64,000 bases of DNA from an uncultured Lachnospiraceae bacterium. Its GTDB lineage: Bacteria > Bacillota > Clostridia > Lachnospirales > Lachnospiraceae. The notes under the pieces were generated by a model. It had not been told where the DNA came from. It was given only the letters and a program-made list of their open reading frames with translations, and made no database searches. How positions within the stretch are numbered: position 1 is the first letter of the stretch; every line of letters begins with the position of its first letter. The stretch lies in the NCBI GenBank assembly GCA_947644545.1, contig CANRZW010000015.1:1-64000 (forward strand), in the 5' to 3' direction. Made by a program: the position numbers and the translations under genes. Shown in pieces: positions 51,269 to 59,673 of the stretch.

Positions 51269-52972
51269 ATGGAAAGCAGGATGACGGACTTTAGCAATAA
51301 AGTAGTGTATCAGATCTACCCGAAATCATTTCGGGATACGAACGGGGATGGTTTTGGCGACATCCCCGGCGTGATCGAGAAATTAGAGTATCTGCAGGAA
51401 CTGGGGGTGGATTATCTGTGGCTGACGCCGTTTTTTATCTCGCCGCAGAGAGACAACGGGTATGATGTGGCGGATTATCGGAAGATCGATCCGCAGTTTG
51501 GAACGATGGCGGATCTGGAAGAACTGATCAGGCAGAGCAAAGAGCGGGGCATGGGCATTATGCTGGATATGGTGTTTAACCATACTTCCACTCAGCATGA
51601 ATGGTTTCAAAAAGCCCTGGCGGGAGATGAGAAATACCAGAAGTATTATATTTTCAAAGAAGGAACGCCGGATCGTGCGCCCACCAACTGGCAGTCAAAG
51701 TTTGGCGGCTCCGCATGGGAGTATGTTCCGGATCTGGGGAAATGGTATCTTCGGCTGTTTGACGTGACGCAGGCTGACTTAAACTGGGATAATCCGGAGG
51801 TCCGGGAGGAGCTGAAAGAGATTCTCCGGTTCTGGAAGGATAAAGGCATCCAGGGATTCCGTTTTGATGTGATCAATCTGGTTTCCAAACCGGAACGGAT
51901 GGAAGACGATCAGGAAGGAGACGGAAGGCGGTTTTACAGTGACGGTCCCCATATTCATGAATATCTGAAAGAACTGGTCAGGGATTCAGGAATCGAGGAT
52001 TTCGTGACGGTGGGGGAGATGTCCTCCACATCGCTTGCACATTGTATCCGATATTCCGCGCCGCAGGAAAAGGAGCTTTCCATGTGCTTCAATTTCCATC
52101 ACCTGAAAGTGGATTATAAGGACGGGGATAAGTGGGCGGTCATGAAGGCGGACTATCGGAAATTGAAGGAACTCTTTGTGGACTGGCAGCTGGGAATGCA
52201 GGAAGGGGGTGGCTGGAATGCGCTCTTTTGGTGCAACCATGACCAGCCCCGGATCGTAAGCAGGCTGGGAGAAGAAGGTTCTTATTGGCAGGCATCGGCG
52301 AAAATGCTGGCAGGCATGATTCACTTGATGCGTGGAACGCCGTATCTCTATCAGGGGGAGGAGATCGGGATGCAAAACGCCCATTATTCTTCCATAGAGC
52401 AGTACCGGGATGTGGAGAGCCTGAATTATTATCGGATCTTGTTGGAGCGGGGCAGGACGAAGGAAGAGGCGCTGGCAATCCTGGCGGCCAGATCCCGGGA
52501 TAACGGCAGAACGCCCATGCAGTGGAGCAAAGAACGATATGGCGGCTTCACGGAGGCGGAACCATGGATCCCCATGTCCGCCGCCTTTCGTAGCGAGAGC
52601 ACGGTGGAAGCACAGCGGCGGGACGCAGACTCCATTCTTTCCTTTTATAAGAAGCTGATTGCCATGCGGAAGCAATGTGAAGTGATCGCGAAGGGCCGGA
52701 TCTCGTTCGTGGAGACAGGGTCGGATCTGGTGATGGCCTACCTGAGAACGCTGGGAGAACAGCAGATTGTTGTGATCTGTAATCTCGACAGAGAGGGGCA
52801 GGACATACGCCTGGACGACGCGTGGCACAGCTATCCGGTGTTGCTTGGAAATTATAAGGACGTAGAAAAGGGTACGGCTCCGGGGAAAGGGAGATATCGT
52901 CTAAGACCTTATGAGTTTCTTGTCCTTGGGAATATAAAGTTTCAGGATGCATCGCGGCAGCTATTTCCATGA
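51269..52972 (+). CDS. treC: Trehalose-6-phosphate hydrolase (alpha,alpha-phosphotrehalase)
   Basis: A GH13 enzyme of about 567 residues that splits trehalose-6-phosphate into glucose and glucose-6-phosphate. Landmarks are KVVYQIYPKSFRDTNGDGFG, the conserved MVFNHTS, nucleophile Asp200 in GFRFDVINL, acid/base Glu250 in TVGEMSS and the transition-state Asp325 in WCNHDQPR, plus RTPMQWS. Start options are ATG 51269 or the in-frame ATG 51281 (MTDFSNKVV); both have purine-rich upstream sequence. It lies 68 bases after the treP tail and shares the TreR-controlled promoter. Confidence 0.92.
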   Translation: MESRMTDFSNKVVYQIYPKSFRDTNGDGFGDIPGVIEKLEYLQELGVDYLWLTPFFISPQRDNGYDVADYRKIDPQFGTMADLEELIRQSKERGMGIMLDMVFNHTSTQHEWFQKALAGDEKYQKYYIFKEGTPDRAPTNWQSKFGGSAWEYVPDLGKWYLRLFDVTQADLNWDNPEVREELKEILRFWKDKGIQGFRFDVINLVSKPERMEDDQEGDGRRFYSDGPHIHEYLKELVRDSGIEDFVTVGEMSSTSLAHCIRYSAPQEKELSMCFNFHHLKVDYKDGDKWAVMKADYRKLKELFVDWQLGMQEGGGWNALFWCNHDQPRIVSRLGEEGSYWQASAKMLAGMIHLMRGTPYLYQGEEIGMQNAHYSSIEQYRDVESLNYYRILLERGRTKEEALAILAARSRDNGRTPMQWSKERYGGFTEAEPWIPMSAAFRSESTVEAQRRDADSILSFYKKLIAMRKQCEVIAKGRISFVETGSDLVMAYLRTLGEQQIVVICNLDREGQDIRLDDAWHSYPVLLGNYKDVEKGTAPGKGRYRLRPYEFLVLGNIKFQDASRQLFP

Positions 52973-53040
52973 CAGGATAAAAGTGATAAGATAAAGATAA
53001 GATTGTAGTAAAGGGGATTTCATGGGAGGATAGACCGTGT

Positions 53041-53766
53041 ATGTACAGTGCGGATAACATGAGCAGGAAACCGTTGGGAGCCAGGACCGAGGATGAGCTG
53101 ATGAAGTATATTCTGCAGGAGCCGGTGGAGCCGGGGCAGAAGATCCCGAATGAATTCGAGCTGGCACAACGGTTCGGAGTGGGCCGCAGCACGATTCGGG
53201 AAGCGGTGAAGGGGCTGGTCTCCCGGGGAATACTGGAAGTGCGCAGAGGCTCCGGCACCTATGTGATCAATACCAATTCCATTGACATGGATCCGCTGGG
53301 ATTCGGCAAGATAGAGGACAAGTACAAGCTGGCGCTGGATCTGTTCGAGGTACGGCTGATGATCGAACCGGAGATTGCAGCCCTGGCCAGCAGGAATGCG
53401 TCGGCGGAGGAGATGAGGACGCTGAAACGGCTGTGTGACGAGACGGAACAGCTGTATCGGAGCAGCCGCAACCATATCAGCAAGGATATCGAGTTCCACA
53501 CCTGCATTGCCCATTGCAGTAAGAATCAGGTGGTGGAGACGCTGATCCCGGTCATCAATACGGCAGTCTATACTTTCGCCAATCTGACCCATCATATGCT
53601 GATGGAGGAGACGTTGAAGACTCATCGGGCGGTGACGGATGCGGTGTTGAAACGGGATGCGGTGGGCGCCAGATGTGCGATGATGATGCATCTGACCTAT
53701 AACAGGCAGGCGATTATGAAGATCATAGAGGAGAGAGAAGGCAGGGTGATGCCTGGGCACAACTGA
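53041..53766 (+). CDS. GntR-family regulator, FadR/FCD subfamily
   Basis: A 241-residue regulator. The winged helix has LGARTEDELMKYILQEPVEP, IPNEFELAQRFGVGRSTIRE and AVKGLVSRGILEVRRGSG. The C-terminal FCD domain (about 95-230) carries the metal-binding pattern DIEFHTCIAHCSKN (Asp, His), HHMLMEE and THRAVTDAVLKRD (His). It stands directly before an aldonate catabolic operon whose promoter carries two matching palindromes (53951-54028), so it most likely represses that operon and responds to gluconate, KDG or KDPG. ATG 53041 lies 13 bases after a GGGAGG. Confidence 0.88.
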   Translation: MYSADNMSRKPLGARTEDELMKYILQEPVEPGQKIPNEFELAQRFGVGRSTIREAVKGLVSRGILEVRRGSGTYVINTNSIDMDPLGFGKIEDKYKLALDLFEVRLMIEPEIAALASRNASAEEMRTLKRLCDETEQLYRSSRNHISKDIEFHTCIAHCSKNQVVETLIPVINTAVYTFANLTHHMLMEETLKTHRAVTDAVLKRDAVGARCAMMMHLTYNRQAIMKIIEEREGRVMPGHN

Positions 53767-53882
53767 AAGCGCCGCGGGAGGTTCTGACGAAAGGAGAGCG
53801 TCAGCAGGAGCCTGTTTCGGCGAATACGTCAGATGACTTTGGACCTGCAGCATACGACTGAAAAAATGCAATAGCAATAATA

Positions 53883-53929
53883 CACAAAAGATGAGGGGGA
53901 GAGACAGGCACTCCTCATCATTTTTTGTG
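53883..53929 (+). terminator. Intrinsic terminator after the FCD regulator
   Basis: CACAAAAGATGAGG pairs with CCTCATCATTTTTTGTG (14 bp with a one- or two-base bulge) around a 16-base loop, with the T run inside the right arm. The symmetric A/T outer arms suggest it may work in both directions. Confidence 0.75.
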
Positions 53930-53950
53930 CAGAAAAGAGAAAAGAAAATA

Positions 53951-54028
53951 AATACATCAGATGTATTGAAGGAAAAATGGTGTAATTATATAATTTAACC
54001 ACAATAACATAAGACGTCAGATGTTATA
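53951..54028 (+). promoter_or_regulatory. Promoter and two operators of the aldonate operon
   Basis: Promoter: TTGAAG at 53966-53971, 17 bases, TATAAT at 53989-53994. Operator 1 is the perfect palindrome AATACATCAGATGTATT (53951-53967), abutting the -35. Operator 2 is AAGACGTCAGATGTTAT (54011-54027), just past the start site, sharing the core ACRTCAGATGT. Centres are 60 bases apart. The pair brackets the promoter, which fits repression by the FadR-type protein encoded upstream. Confidence 0.8.
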
Positions 54029-54128
54029 GAGGAAGTCAGGAAGCGTAAAGAAACAAGTAAGAGTTGCGGCAGGAAAACCATCGGAAGAGCTGCTGCGAAG
54101 AAGGAGAAGAGAAAGAGGAGGTTTTATC

Positions 54129-55487
54129 ATGGCTGGTGAAGCAATGGCATTGAACCCGACCAGGCTGGTGATCGCGGCGGTTCTGGGGCTTGCAGTATTA
54201 CTTTTGTTGATCATTAAATTTAAGGTACAGGCGATGGTTTCCATTCTGGTGGGGGCGATCGTGATCGGACTCGGGGCGGGGATGCCCTTCGAGAATATTG
54301 TGACGGCGGTAAACGACGGTATCGGTAATACGTTAAAGGGAATCGCACTGTTGGTAGGACTTGGCTCCATGTTCGGAGCGATCCTGGAGGCCTCGGGAGG
54401 AGCACAGACGCTGGCAGTCAGCATGGTCCGGTGGTTCGGGGACAAGAAGGCAGCCTGGGCGCTGGGGATTACGGGTCTGGTCATTGCGATGCCGGTGTTC
54501 TTCGATGCGGGTCTGATTATCCTGATCCCGCTGGCGTTCTCTCTGGCAAAAAGAACGAACCGTTCGTCACTGTTCTATGCGATTCCGCTGCTGGCAGGTC
54601 TGGCGGTAGGTCATGCATTCATTCCGCCGACGCCGGGACCGGTGCTGGTGGCGACCATGTTAAATGTGGAACTGGGATGGGTTATCATGGTAGGTGTTCT
54701 GTGCGGTATCGTGGCAATGGTGATCGCCGGGCCTGTATGGGGTTCGATCTGCGGTAATAAGTACATGGTTCCGGTGCCGGAGCATGTGGCAAACCAGGCG
54801 GATTTCGATGAGTCGAAGCTGCCGAAGTTCTGGACGATCGTAGGAATCATCCTGATTCCGCTGGTGTTGATCATTCTGGATTCCGTAGCAGGAGTCGTAC
54901 CGGCATTGAGCGGCCTGGCGCCGATCTTCGGCTTCCTGGGAGAGCCTTTTGTGGCATTGTTGATTGCAACGATCGCGGCGATGTTGATTCTTGGATTAAA
55001 ACACGGTTATAAGATGGAAGAGCTGGAAAAGATCATGACGAAGTCTCTGGAGCCTACCGGACTGATCCTGTTAGTAACGGCCTGCGGCGGTGTGCTGCGG
55101 TATATGCTGCAGTATTCGGGTCTGGGTGATCTGATCGGTAACGCGGTGTCTTCGGCGAACCTGCCGATCGTGGTGGTGGCGTTTATCGTGGCGGCATTGG
55201 TTCGGATCTGTGTAGGTTCTGCAACGGTGGCGATGACGATGGCAGCGGGTATCATCGCGGCAATGCCGGGAATCGTAGATCTGTCACCTCTATATCTGGC
55301 CTGCACGACTGCAGCCGTGGCCGGCGGTGCAACGGTATGTTCCCACTTCAATGACTCCGGGTTCTGGCTGGTGAAGTCACTGGTGGGGATGGATGAAAAG
55401 ACGACGCTTAAGACATGGACGATCATGGAAACGCTGGTGGGCGGAACCGGATTTGTGGTGGCGCTTGTGATTTCGTTCTTTGCATAA
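54129..55487 (+). CDS. Gluconate/aldonate:H+ symporter, GntP family
   Basis: A 452-residue carrier with about 12-14 hydrophobic segments and the GntP signatures KFKVQAMVSILVGAIVIGLG, VGLGSMFGAILEASGGAQTL, MPVFFDAGLIILIPLAFSLA, GHAFIPPTPGPVLVATML and the late ATVCSHFNDSGFWLVK. It imports gluconate or a related aldonate, the substrate of the following dehydratase. ATG 54129 is preceded by AGAGGAGG. First gene of the operon. Confidence 0.9.
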   Translation: MAGEAMALNPTRLVIAAVLGLAVLLLLIIKFKVQAMVSILVGAIVIGLGAGMPFENIVTAVNDGIGNTLKGIALLVGLGSMFGAILEASGGAQTLAVSMVRWFGDKKAAWALGITGLVIAMPVFFDAGLIILIPLAFSLAKRTNRSSLFYAIPLLAGLAVGHAFIPPTPGPVLVATMLNVELGWVIMVGVLCGIVAMVIAGPVWGSICGNKYMVPVPEHVANQADFDESKLPKFWTIVGIILIPLVLIILDSVAGVVPALSGLAPIFGFLGEPFVALLIATIAAMLILGLKHGYKMEELEKIMTKSLEPTGLILLVTACGGVLRYMLQYSGLGDLIGNAVSSANLPIVVVAFIVAALVRICVGSATVAMTMAAGIIAAMPGIVDLSPLYLACTTAAVAGGATVCSHFNDSGFWLVKSLVGMDEKTTLKTWTIMETLVGGTGFVVALVISFFA

Positions 55488-55577
55488 CGTGAAGAGATTT
55501 TCTAAGGCATCTTTAAAACGCTGCCTAAGAAAATCTAAAACTTCACGTTGGAGAATGCCTGAAATACGGCATTCTCC
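55486..55577. repeat. Two strong consecutive hairpins between permease and dehydratase
   Basis: Hairpin 1 (55486-55549): outer arms AACGTGAAG/CTTCACGTT enclose inner arms AGATTTTCTAAGGCA/TGCCTAAGAAAATCT (one mismatch, a 4-base bulge), about 24 bp in all. Hairpin 2 (55550-55577): perfect 10-bp arms GGAGAATGCC/GGCATTCTCC. Hairpin 1 begins in the permease stop codon. There is no T-tract, so it may be a processing or stability element, or an inserted repeat. Confidence 0.7.
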
Positions 55578-55684
55578 GCATGGTCTTGTATGAAGGGGAT
55601 TGGTATTAAGAAGTACTTCGATCTTGTGTGAAGAATAAATAAAGGTAATAGCTGACGGAGCAATGGGAAAGGAGAAGAAGGGGT

Positions 55685-57430
55685 ATGGAATTAAAGAGTC
55701 AGGAAATGCGTAAGCTGGCACCGGAATTGGATCCGCTGCGGATCGGAACGGGATGGAAACCGGAGGATCTTGAGAAGGTACAGGTGATGATCGAGAGCAC
55801 TTACGGCGACAGCCATCCGGGCAGCGGGCATCTGAATCTGTTGGTGGAAGAAGTGCGTAAGGGCGTCGAGGAAGCCGGCGGGTATGGCGCAAGATATTAT
55901 TGTACGGATATTTGTGACGGCGAGAGCCAGGGGACGGACGGTATCAATTACAGCCTGGTGAGCCGGGAGATGATCGCCAATATGATCGAGATCCATGCAG
56001 GCGCTACGCCTTTCGACGCGGCAGTCTATCTGGCAAGCTGTGACAAGGGGATGCCGGGCAATCTGATGGGGCTGGCAAGAGCGGATGTGCCCTGTGTGGT
56101 AGTGCCGGGCGGTACGATGAATGCGGGGCCGGAGATGCTTACGTTAGAGCAGCTTGGCATGTACAGCGCCAAATTCCAGCGGGGCGAGATTGATGAGGAA
56201 AAGTTAAACTGGGCGAAGTGTAATGCCTGTCCCAGCTGCGGGGCCTGCTCCTTTATCGGTACGGCGTCTACGATGCAGATCATGGCGGAGGCGCTGGGAC
56301 TTGCACTGCCGGGCAGTGCGCTGATGCCGGCTACCAGTCCCGACCTGCTTAAGTTTGCCAGAGAGGCGGGAGCGCAGGCGGTGAAACTGGCGACCATGCC
56401 GGGGATGCGGCCAAGCGAGATGATCACCATGGACAGCTTCGAGAATGCAATCCTGGTGCATGCGGCCGTGTCCGGCAGCACCAACTGTCTGCTGCATATT
56501 CCGGCGATCGCGCATGAATTCGGGCTGGAGGTTACGGGAGATACTTTTGACAGACTGCACAGGAATGCCAGATATCTTCTGGATGTGCGGCCGGCAGGAC
56601 GTTGGCCGGCGGAGTGTTTCTACTATGCGGGCGGCGTGCCGGCGATCATGGAAGAGATACGGGAGTATCTGCATCTGGACGTGATGACCGTGACGGGTAA
56701 GACGCTGGGAGAGAACTTGGATGAGTTGAAGCAAAACGGCTTCTATGAGCGGTGTGAGAAGTGGCTGCAGGAGTTTAATGAGCGGTATCATGTATCGTTG
56801 ACCAGGGAAGATATTATAAGGCCTTTTGATCAGGCGCTTGGAACGGACGGCAGTATCGCCATCCTGCGGGGCAATCTGGCGCCGGAGGGGGCTGTGATCA
56901 AGCATACAGCCTGTCCGAAGGAGATGTTTAAGGCGGTTCTTCGGGCCAGACCTTTTGACAGTGAGGAAGAATGTCTGGATGCGGTCCTGAAGCATAAGGT
57001 GCAAAAGGGAGACGCTGTATTTATCCGGTATGAGGGACCGAAAGGCAGCGGTATGCCGGAGATGTTCTACACCTCGGAGGCGATCAGCAGCGATAAGGAG
57101 CTGGGAAAAAGCATTGCACTGATCACGGATGGCCGTTTCTCCGGAGCGTCTACAGGGCCGGTGATCGGACATTGCAGCCCGGAAGCGGTGGATTGTGGGC
57201 CGATCGCGCTGGTGGAAGAAGGGGATCTGATCGAGATCGATGTGGAAGAACGGAAGTTGAATATCATCGGAATTGCAGGGGAACACAGGACGATGGAAGA
57301 AGTGGCGGCGGTTCTGGAGGAGAGAAGGAAGAATTGGAAGCCCAGAGAACCTAAGTATAAGAGAGGGGTTCTGAGGATGTTCAGCGAACACGCGGCAAGC
57401 CCGATGAAAGGGGCATATTTGGATATCTAA
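55685..57430 (+). CDS. Aldonate dehydratase, IlvD/Edd family
   Basis: A 581-residue Fe-S dehydratase. Cluster and active-site features are CTDICDGESQGTDG near residue 72, ASCDKGMPGNLMG (Cys119), CNACPSCGACSFIGTASTM (Cys179-188), GSTNCLLH and the C-terminal LITDGRFSGASTGPVIGHCS. In this operon, with a GntP carrier, a KDG kinase and a KDPG aldolase, the likely reaction is dehydration of a free sugar acid (for example D-gluconate) to 2-keto-3-deoxygluconate, not dihydroxy-acid dehydration for branched amino acids. The exact sugar acid cannot be read from sequence. ATG 55685 follows AAAGGAGAAG. Confidence 0.85.
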   Translation: MELKSQEMRKLAPELDPLRIGTGWKPEDLEKVQVMIESTYGDSHPGSGHLNLLVEEVRKGVEEAGGYGARYYCTDICDGESQGTDGINYSLVSREMIANMIEIHAGATPFDAAVYLASCDKGMPGNLMGLARADVPCVVVPGGTMNAGPEMLTLEQLGMYSAKFQRGEIDEEKLNWAKCNACPSCGACSFIGTASTMQIMAEALGLALPGSALMPATSPDLLKFAREAGAQAVKLATMPGMRPSEMITMDSFENAILVHAAVSGSTNCLLHIPAIAHEFGLEVTGDTFDRLHRNARYLLDVRPAGRWPAECFYYAGGVPAIMEEIREYLHLDVMTVTGKTLGENLDELKQNGFYERCEKWLQEFNERYHVSLTREDIIRPFDQALGTDGSIAILRGNLAPEGAVIKHTACPKEMFKAVLRARPFDSEEECLDAVLKHKVQKGDAVFIRYEGPKGSGMPEMFYTSEAISSDKELGKSIALITDGRFSGASTGPVIGHCSPEAVDCGPIALVEEGDLIEIDVEERKLNIIGIAGEHRTMEEVAAVLEERRKNWKPREPKYKRGVLRMFSEHAASPMKGAYLDI

Positions 57431-57453
57431 TAACAGGAAGAGGAGATGGATGT

Positions 57454-58092
57454 ATGAAGACGATAGCAGAACGGTTTCATGAATATGGAGTAGTGCCGGT
57501 GGTGGTTTTAGAGGAAGCGAAAGATGCGCTGCCGTTGGCAAAAGCGCTTGTGGAGGGTGGTCTGCCCTGTGCGGAAGTGACATTCCGCACGGAGGCGGCG
57601 GAGGAATCCATCCGTCTGATGAGTGAGGCGTATCCGGAGATGTTAGTCGGAGCAGGAACGGTTCTGACGACCCGGCAGGTGGACCGCGCGGCAGCCGCAG
57701 GAGCGAAGTTTATCGTAAGTCCCGGTTTTGATCCGGAGATTGTGGACTATTGTCTGGAGAAAAAGATTCCGGTATTCCCGGGATGTATCACGCCTTCCGA
57801 GGTGGCGCAGGCAGTGAAGCGCGGTCTGCAGGTGGTGAAGTTCTTCCCGGCGGAGCAGGCCGGCGGTGTGGCGATGATCAAGGCGATGGCGGCGCCCTAT
57901 ACGATGGTGAAGTTCATGCCCACAGGCGGCATCAGTGCAAAGAACCTGAAAGATTATCTTAGTTTCGGCAAGATCCTGTGCTGCGGCGGCAGCTGGATGG
58001 TGAAGGGGGATATGATACGAAACGGCGAATTTGATAAGATCCGGGAACTGACGAAGGAAGCCGTGGAGCTGGCGGCATCGATCCGCGGATAG
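57454..58092 (+). CDS. eda: 2-keto-3-deoxy-6-phosphogluconate aldolase
   Basis: A 212-residue class I aldolase that splits KDPG into pyruvate and glyceraldehyde-3-phosphate. It has catalytic Glu41 in AEVTFRTEAAEESI, the phosphate-binding GAGTVLT, FIVSPGFDPEIV, FPGCITPSEV, the Schiff-base Lys129 in VVKFFPAEQ, and MPTGGIS. Length is standard for the family. ATG 57454 follows GGAAGAGGAG, 23 bases after the dehydratase. Confidence 0.92.
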   Translation: MKTIAERFHEYGVVPVVVLEEAKDALPLAKALVEGGLPCAEVTFRTEAAEESIRLMSEAYPEMLVGAGTVLTTRQVDRAAAAGAKFIVSPGFDPEIVDYCLEKKIPVFPGCITPSEVAQAVKRGLQVVKFFPAEQAGGVAMIKAMAAPYTMVKFMPTGGISAKNLKDYLSFGKILCCGGSWMVKGDMIRNGEFDKIRELTKEAVELAASIRG

Positions 58093-58128
58093 CAGGAGGC
58101 TGACAGGTAAGCAGGCGGATGCGGCGGT

Positions 58129-58221
58129 ATATGGCCGGGATAAGGCACATAGTTGGTAAAGGACGCATGGCCGGTAAGTGGCACATAGCCAGGAATGGGT
58201 ATATAGCCGGTAAAGGGCGCA
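58129..58221 (+). repeat. Degenerate 18-bp tandem repeat, about five copies
   Basis: Units resembling TAGCCGGTAAAGGGCGCA follow each other: tagttggtaaaggacgca, tggccggtaagtggcaca, tagccaggaatgggtata and tagccggtaaagggcgca, with a diverged leading copy. The tract fills most of the space between the aldolase and kinase genes. It has no plus-strand start with a ribosome binding site. It may be a leftover or a variable-length spacer. Confidence 0.65.
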
Positions 58222-58252
58222 CGGTTGATCAGATATGGAAAAGGAGAACAAG

Positions 58253-59350
58253 ATGGAACTGAATTTGAGACCAGAAAAGGAATGCAGATATGATGCGGTG
58301 TCGTTGGGTGAGGTAATGCTGCGGCTGGATCCGGGCGAGGGACGGATTCGGACTGCCAGAAGCTTCCGGGCCTGGGAGGGCGGCGGAGAATACAATGTTG
58401 TCCGGGGACTGCGCAGATGCTTCGGATTAAAAACGGGTGTTATTACAGCTTTTGCGGATAATGAGGTCGGAATGTTAATGGAAGACTTTATTCTGCAGGG
58501 CGGCGTGGATACTTCACTGATCAAGTGGATGAAGACGGACGGGATCGGCAGGACCTGCCGGAACGGATTGAATTTTACAGAACGCGGCTTTGGCATCCGC
58601 GGGGCGGTAGGGTGCTCTGACCGTGCGAATACGGCGATCTCCAAGGCGACACCGGAGGATTTTGATTTTGAATATATCTTCGGAGAGCTGGGGGTGCGCT
58701 GGCTGCATACGGGCGGTATCTATGCGGCGCTGTCCGAGCAGTCCTGTGAGACGGTACTGGCTGCGATCAAGACAGCCAAGAAATACGGAACCGTGATTTC
58801 TTATGACCTGAATTACCGGCCTTCCATGTGGAGCGCGATCGGTGGTCTTGCCAAGGCGCAGGAGGTCAATAAGGAGATTGCGAAGTATGTGGATGTGATG
58901 ATCGGCAATGAGGAAGATTTCACGGCCTGTCTCGGATTCGAGATCGAAGGAAACGATGAGAACCTCAAGGAACTGAATCTGGACGGTTATAAGAAGATGA
59001 TCAATCATGCGGCGCAGGTTTATCCGAATTTCAAGGTGGTTGCCACTACGCTGCGCGAGGTAAAGACGGCTACGGTGAACGACTGGAGCGCCATCTGCTG
59101 GGCGGACGGTGAGATCTACAAGGCGAAGGACTACAAGGGACTGGAGATCATGGACCGTGTGGGCGGCGGAGATTCCTTTGCGTCCGGTCTGATCTATGGT
59201 CTGATGACCACGGGAGACGCGGAACTGGCGGTCAACTATGGTGCGGCGCATGGCGCACTGGCCATGACGACGCCGGGTGATACCACGATGGCCAGCCGGA
59301 AGGAAGTAGAGGCGATCATGGGCGGCGCAGGCGCACGTGTGCAGAGATAA
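58253..59350 (+). CDS. kdgK: 2-keto-3-deoxygluconate kinase, PfkB family
   Basis: About 365 residues of the ribokinase/PfkB fold: VSLGEVMLRLDPGEGRIRTA, WEGGGEYNVVRGLRRCFG (substrate Gly-Gly region), ISYDLNYRPSMW, VDVMIGNEEDFTACLG, and the C-terminal anion-hole/catalytic motif RVGGGDSFASGLIYGL. It phosphorylates KDG to KDPG for the aldolase encoded upstream. ATG 58253 follows AAGGAG at good spacing; ATG 58235 is in frame but lacks one. Last gene of the operon. Confidence 0.88.
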   Translation: MELNLRPEKECRYDAVSLGEVMLRLDPGEGRIRTARSFRAWEGGGEYNVVRGLRRCFGLKTGVITAFADNEVGMLMEDFILQGGVDTSLIKWMKTDGIGRTCRNGLNFTERGFGIRGAVGCSDRANTAISKATPEDFDFEYIFGELGVRWLHTGGIYAALSEQSCETVLAAIKTAKKYGTVISYDLNYRPSMWSAIGGLAKAQEVNKEIAKYVDVMIGNEEDFTACLGFEIEGNDENLKELNLDGYKKMINHAAQVYPNFKVVATTLREVKTATVNDWSAICWADGEIYKAKDYKGLEIMDRVGGGDSFASGLIYGLMTTGDAELAVNYGAAHGALAMTTPGDTTMASRKEVEAIMGGAGARVQR

Positions 59351-59400
59351 CAAGTGTTCTGTGTTCCTGAAAAAGCGATAGGAAGTGAAAGTGACAGATA

Positions 59401-59470
59401 TAATAGTGGAAACATAAACGGCGGGCACTGTCTTGGAAGATAATGGGACAGTGCCCGTTGTGATTGTGGA
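59401..59470 (+). repeat. 70-bp hairpin repeat, copy 1 (terminator-like)
   Basis: It begins TAATAGTGGAAACATAAACG and ends TGTGATTGTGGA, and matches 63 of 70 bases of the copy at 63931-64000. The centre is a 10-bp perfect stem GGGCACTGTC/GACAGTGCCC, extendable to about 15 bp with wobbles. It lies 50 bases after the kdgK stop and may end that operon even without a T-tract. Confidence 0.8.
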
Positions 59471-59488
59471 CTGTGGCGGGTGATCGTG

Positions 59489-59605
59489 ATTCCCTCATGT
59501 TTTTGCGAGATGACGATTTTATTCCCACATATTTTTTGTGTTTATATTAATATAATTCCCTCATTTTTTGTGAATTCTATTGAGGAATTCCCTCATTTTT
59601 TTGTA
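59489..59605 (+). repeat. Four direct repeats ATTCCCTCATTTTTTTG spaced 32-34 bp
   Basis: Copies begin at 59489, 59521, 59555 and 59587, so the period is 32, 34 and 32 bases, about three helical turns. The shared core is ATTCCC(T/A)CAT followed by a T run and G. The last copy also belongs to the palindrome TGAGGAATTCCCTCA. The array ends 6-10 bases before the -35 of the ATPase gene promoter, which suggests a multi-site operator. It is too short and too irregular for a CRISPR array. Confidence 0.75.
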
Positions 59606-59610
59606 TTACC

Positions 59611-59639
59611 TTGTATTTTTCGAGAAAATGGCATATACT
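59611..59639 (+). promoter_or_regulatory. Promoter of the DUF4143 ATPase gene
   Basis: TTGTAT, exactly 17 bases, TATACT; the start codon is 35 bases downstream. The direct-repeat array sits immediately upstream. Confidence 0.65.
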
Positions 59640-59673
59640 GATAAGGGGAAAAGAAGAAAGAGTGAGGGCGGTC

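Noticed and set aside
56204..57583. 459-codon minus-strand ORF opposite the dehydratase
   Set aside because: Antisense to a clear IlvD/Edd gene and without a family match or ribosome binding site.
58129..58221. Minus-strand repeat peptide (MRPLPAIYPFLAMC and similar) across the 18-bp repeats
   Set aside because: Opposite to operon direction, overlaps neighbouring genes and lacks start signals; probably a by-product of a period divisible by three.
59489..59605. CRISPR array interpretation of the four ATTCCC repeats
   Set aside because: Repeats are about 17 bases with degenerate T runs, there are only four, spacers are not unique insert-like sequences and no cas genes are near.
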